The notes beneath the pieces were generated by a model that was given only the letters and a program-made list of their open reading frames with translations, was not told the origin of the DNA and did not search any database. The translations under genes were made by a program, and so were the position numbers. Below are positions 60,590 through 64,000 of a stretch of 64,000 nucleotides of DNA, one piece after another. The first letter of the stretch is position 1; each line of letters begins with the position of its first letter. Origin of the DNA: Zeugodacus cucurbitae (taxonomy: Eukaryota > Arthropoda > Insecta > Diptera > Tephritidae); assembly GCF_028554725.1 (NCBI RefSeq), contig NC_071667.1:12569501-12633500 (forward strand). Direction: 5' to 3'.

Positions 60590-61813
60590 ATACTCTCGCA
60601 ACAAAGTTGCTACGAGAGTATTATAGTTTTGTCCACATAACGGTTGGTTGTAAGTCCTAAAACTAAACGAGTTAGATATAGGGATATTTATATCAAAATG
60701 ATCAGGGTGACGAGTAAAGTTCAAATGCGGATGTCTGTCTGTCCGTCCGTCCGTCCGTGCAAGCTGTAACTTGAGTAAAAATTGAGATATCTTGATGAAA
60801 CTTGGAAGACGTATTTCTTGGCACCATAAGAAGGTTAAGTTCGAAGATGGGCGTAATCGGACCACTGCCACGCCCACAAAATGGCAGTAACCGAAAACAT
60901 ATAAAAAGCTATAACTCAACCATAAATTTAGCTATTGAAGTAAAATTTCGTATGAAGGATCTCACTTTCTAGAGTCGTTTATTTTAGGTACTACCTTATA
61001 CAGTCCAAAAATGGAGAAAATCGGATTTTAACCACGCCCATATCCCATACAAAGGTTATGTTGAAAACTACTAAAAATGCTTTAATTCCATAAGCAAAAC
61101 CACCAGAAGCCTTAAATTGCATTATAAAGATGAAGTGCTGCACTCAAAATGATATACAAAATTTTAAATGGGCATGGTTCCGCCCACTTTTGGGTTAAAA
61201 ACCATATCTCCGAAACTACTCGACCAATTTCAATGAAATTCGATTCATAATATCTTCCTAGCCTCCCAAAGATATGTTGTGAAAATAGTTCAACCGGTTC
61301 ACAACCACACCTACTTCCCATATACAAGAACTTTGAAGTCGGTCTGAATTGTTTACTTTACAATATATAAAGTTAGTATTAGTGAAGATATCGGCCCAGA
61401 ACTTTGCAAAAATAATGTATTTAAAGAGTGGCCTCGCCCTTCTAAAAATCGTCGAAATTGGTCCATAAGTTTTCAAGACCCTATATATCGAAATTGACGA
61501 CCTCAGTGCTTCTAACAACTTTTTTACCGAAATTAGAGTTAAGTCTCTCAGATCATTTGAAGAAATTTTGAGGAAATATTTTTCTTCTAATAATATGTCT
61601 CCGTGCCAACAATGAGTGAAATCGGGTCAAAATTTCATTTATCTCCCATATATGTACTTAATATTAGGGTTTTCAAACTTTCAATGGACTTTATACCATA
61701 TATAGGACGAATATGTGGGTCAAATTGTTTGTTATATTAATAAATTTAAATAAATAAATTGCGAAAGTATAAAATGTTCGGTGACGCCCGAACTTAGCCC
61801 TTCCTTACTTGTT
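60590..61813 (-). mobile_element. DINE-1/Helentron-like repeat, near full length, reverse orientation
   Basis: At the left is the 3' hairpin in reverse (tactctcgcaacaaagttgctacgagagta, about 60591-60621). It is followed by 'ttatagttttgtccacataacgg', a (GTCC)n tract (60731-60757), 'ccactgccacgcccacaaaatgg' (60862-60884), 'accacgcccatatcccatacaaagg', and the 5' terminus 'cgcccgaacttagcccttccttacttgt' at 61786-61813. Compared with the forward 42.8-kb copy, a stretch after 'gaaggatctcactttctaga' is missing (about 150 bp). Confidence 0.84.
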
Positions 61814-61961
61814 GTCATTCTTGATGTTTGTTTGTTGAATATAATGATTATTGCGTAAGTCATATTAATCATTTTAGATATTTTCGCGAGCGTATATTTG
61901 TTTAGTTCTGAAAGTAGATGCAGCCAGTCAAATGAGTTGTATGTATGAAATCGTCTAACCA

Positions 61962-62019
61962 TTTGGATCATATAATTTTTACTATAAAGTTTTGGATCAT
62001 TTAATTTTTACTATAAAGT
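61962..62019 (+). repeat. Tandem duplication, two units of 29 bp
   Basis: tttggatcatataattttta starts at 61962 and tttggatcatttaattttta at 61991, each followed by ctataaagt. There is one mismatch. Confidence 0.88.
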
Positions 62020-63174
62020 TTTGCTGACGCATTTGGTTATTTAATTCAATATAATATTCAGACTTGCAAGTGAAATGGACAAACACTTTGGATTCTTTTA
62101 TACTGTAATAAATTTTCGCAAACACCTTACTTGTAGCATAAAGCAATTTACTGCAAACTGGTTAACAAAAATATGATAACTTTTTACCTCTATTGCTGAA
62201 TTCCTCACTGGGTAACAAATGTTCTATAACGCACTGAAAGAGGTTCTCGGTCGCTTCCGAAAATGCGCAGCTAATGTTATTATATACATGAAAATTCCAT
62301 TAATAACTTTTCACAACTACTTGTTTTTCTTACATTTCATTTCACTTTTTTCACATACATGCAAGAGCCGTTAATGCTACAGCATTGAAATGCAGTTGCT
62401 CCTCCCGCTGTGGCGGTTGAGTTCGTGTGCGCTTGCCGTTTGTTGTCGCATTTGTTGGTGCGTTGGAGGCGCGTATGAGATTCGTTGTTACCATAAATCC
62501 CTATACGCGTTCTTTGTATCATTTTTCACACTCAGTGGGGTTTGCTCACACATGAAGAAATATATGTGCACGTATGTGTATAGCGTACTCAATGTGGTCT
62601 GTAGGAAAATATTCTTTGGATTGACGCTCCGGTTGAAGTTTCATTGAAAAGATTATTTACTGCGGCCGAGAAGATCATTCAATCCTTTCAATTCATCAAT
62701 TCATCAATTGTAATGTTTGAATGCTACATTTGTGATTACAAGTTGTTTCGGATAATCGAACGTCGAAAGGATTGAAAAATACTATCAATAGCTAAGCTGC
62801 TATTCAGATTTGTTCTGCATGGTATATTAACGTGCTTTTTTACATTTTTTACTTGTTTGAAAATCGTCTTCAAATTTCTTTTTAATTTTTCCCACGAGCC
62901 TCTCAGAACTCTTTACGCTCAATATTACTCAAGCTCTTTTTTGAAAGCACGGCGACGCGTAGCATAAGGCATATAAATCTTTATGTGACCTAAATAAGAT
63001 TTAAGAAGATTTGAAAATGTCTCGAACGTGGAGAACATTTGGATCGATTGAACTATATTGTGAGCGGGAAAAGTATCTCATTTTAATTACAATAAAACAC
63101 CACACATATTGACAGACAAATACGTTATAACCCCAAATAGATGGAAGGATATATTCAAATGAAAATGAATAGAT
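62020..63174. other. AT-rich non-coding interval
   Basis: No recognised gene. A doubled ttcatcaa unit lies at about 62690-62707. Confidence 0.4.
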
Positions 63175-63352
63175 AAAGACATCCGGAAATCCGATTTTCT
63201 CGAAATTGTCCCCGTTTTCATATATATATATATATATACTCTTCATACATATACTATATACTCTTATCTAACTTCATTAATTTTTAGTGTAAAGAAGACC
63301 TTTCGGAAAGAAATAATTATACTCTCTGCAGCATGTTGCAAGAGTATAAAAA
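63175..63352 (+). mobile_element. DINE-1/Helentron-like repeat, 3' end fragment
   Basis: Only the last part of the family is present: 'agacatccggaaatccgattt' (63178-63198), a (TA)n tract at 63222-63238 where the family has tatatata, 'tctaacttcattaatttttag', and the hairpin 'actctctgcagcatgttgcaagagtata' at 63320-63350 with one core change (gcagcatgttgc). Confidence 0.75.
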
Positions 63353-64000
63353 CTTTTTTACAGTTATTTTTATATTTATTAATGGCAACTCTGTCACAAT
63401 TGTGCAATTGTTTTATTGTTATTGACAAAGAGTTTATCAGCTTTTACAAAAATTGTCATTCATTTGAATGAAATTTAAATCAAATGGGCAATAAACAAAT
63501 TTGTCAATAATATTTACTTTATATTGTTGAAAACAGTAAAAACACACGCACACAAACAACACTCGGTTCTTCGCCCAGCTAAAGTGCGTATAAAGAAACA
63601 GCAAAGTAAAAAGTATTAAAAGTGGTTATGGATAAAGTGTTGTGACAAAAATAAAGAACAAAATGGAAGTGAGCAAATATAGGAGTATTTGTAAGCATAT
63701 GCTATTTTTGCGAAGGATATGTATTAGGGTGGTGCTTAAGTCTACTGAGAAAAGATGCCTACTTTAAAAGTATTATAGAGAATGAATAGTGTCTATGTTT
63801 GGATGTGCTTATGACGCCAGTGCCTATGGTCCAGAGCTGTCAAAGTTCAGGTAATTATATGAAGATTCAAAACAGCTATATTGTGTTTATTGAATTTCAA
63901 AATGTATGCTTCGAGAAGAGATAGTAAGATATTGGTTTTATTTTCTAATGGAGGAGTTTTTGGTCTAATGAACTTTGACCCCTGAGCGATATTTATCGAC
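63353..64000. other. AT-rich non-coding interval to the window end
   Basis: No recognised gene. The word tattagggtggtgc at 63723-63736 resembles tattagggtggtac at 34579-34592. A shared element end is possible but not shown. Confidence 0.35.

Overview
This window looks like gene-poor nuclear DNA from a fly (Diptera). A tephritid fruit fly such as Bactrocera or a relative is the best guess, because the dominant interspersed repeat and the mix of mobile elements match what I remember of that group; this is inference from memory, not a search. The DNA is AT-rich, full of short CA/GT and CAA/CAG runs, and contains no host protein gene that I can recognise. No tRNA, rRNA, CRISPR array or bacterial-style operon was seen. 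It is probably intergenic, or lies in a very long intron.

What can be supported is a graveyard of transposable elements. (1) One repeat family fills roughly 11 kb. It has a conserved 5' start (ACAAGTAAGGAAGGGCTAAG), a 5' hairpin, subterminal inverted repeats (TATACTCTCGCAA / TTGCGAGAGTATA), an internal GGAC/GTCC tetranucleotide tract, GCCACGCCCAC boxes and a strong 3' hairpin. This is the architecture of DINE-1/Helentron-type non-autonomous elements. Copies lie at about 4.7-5.8, 5.9-6.9, 6.9-8.0, 13.1-13.9, 28.7-29.5, 35.6-36.2, 38.1-40.4, 42.8-44.3, 55.0-56.3, 57.3-58.3, 60.6-61.8 and 63.2-63.4 kb. Several are joined head-to-head. (2) DNA transposon relics: a DD34D mariner (7.0-7.9 kb) nested in a DINE-like copy, two Tc1/mariner-superfamily relics of one subfamily (1.7-2.5 and 52.4-53.0 kb), a hAT element with intact ends and an 8-bp target duplication (11.6-12.9 kb), a Helitron helicase fragment with its CTAG end and hairpin (6.1-6.8 kb), and an 86-bp piggyBac-like MITE (35.2 kb). 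(3) Non-LTR retrotransposon tails: an R1-type fragment (14.6-15.5 kb), two RNase H-bearing I/LOA-type fragments (20.6-21.3 and 28.1-28.6 kb), and three fragments of what may be one RTE-like family (window start, 17.9-18.8 and 26.3-27.0 kb).

The most unusual region is 46.6-48.1 kb. A 16-bp CpG-rich motif built from two 6-bp palindromes (GGTCGCGAACGTACGA) recurs at least five or six times around a decayed reverse-strand gene. That gene carries conserved motifs of a widespread but unnamed family that I suspect is transposase-like. It is the best candidate here for an undescribed mobile element.

Other structures are tandem duplications at 22.7-23.05, 49.29-49.48, 51.73-51.83 and 61.96-62.02 kb, and a G-rich degenerate repeat at 59.84-60.40 kb packed with TGTTTAC-like words. 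The remaining intervals are AT-rich sequence with simple repeats and no coding signal that I can support.
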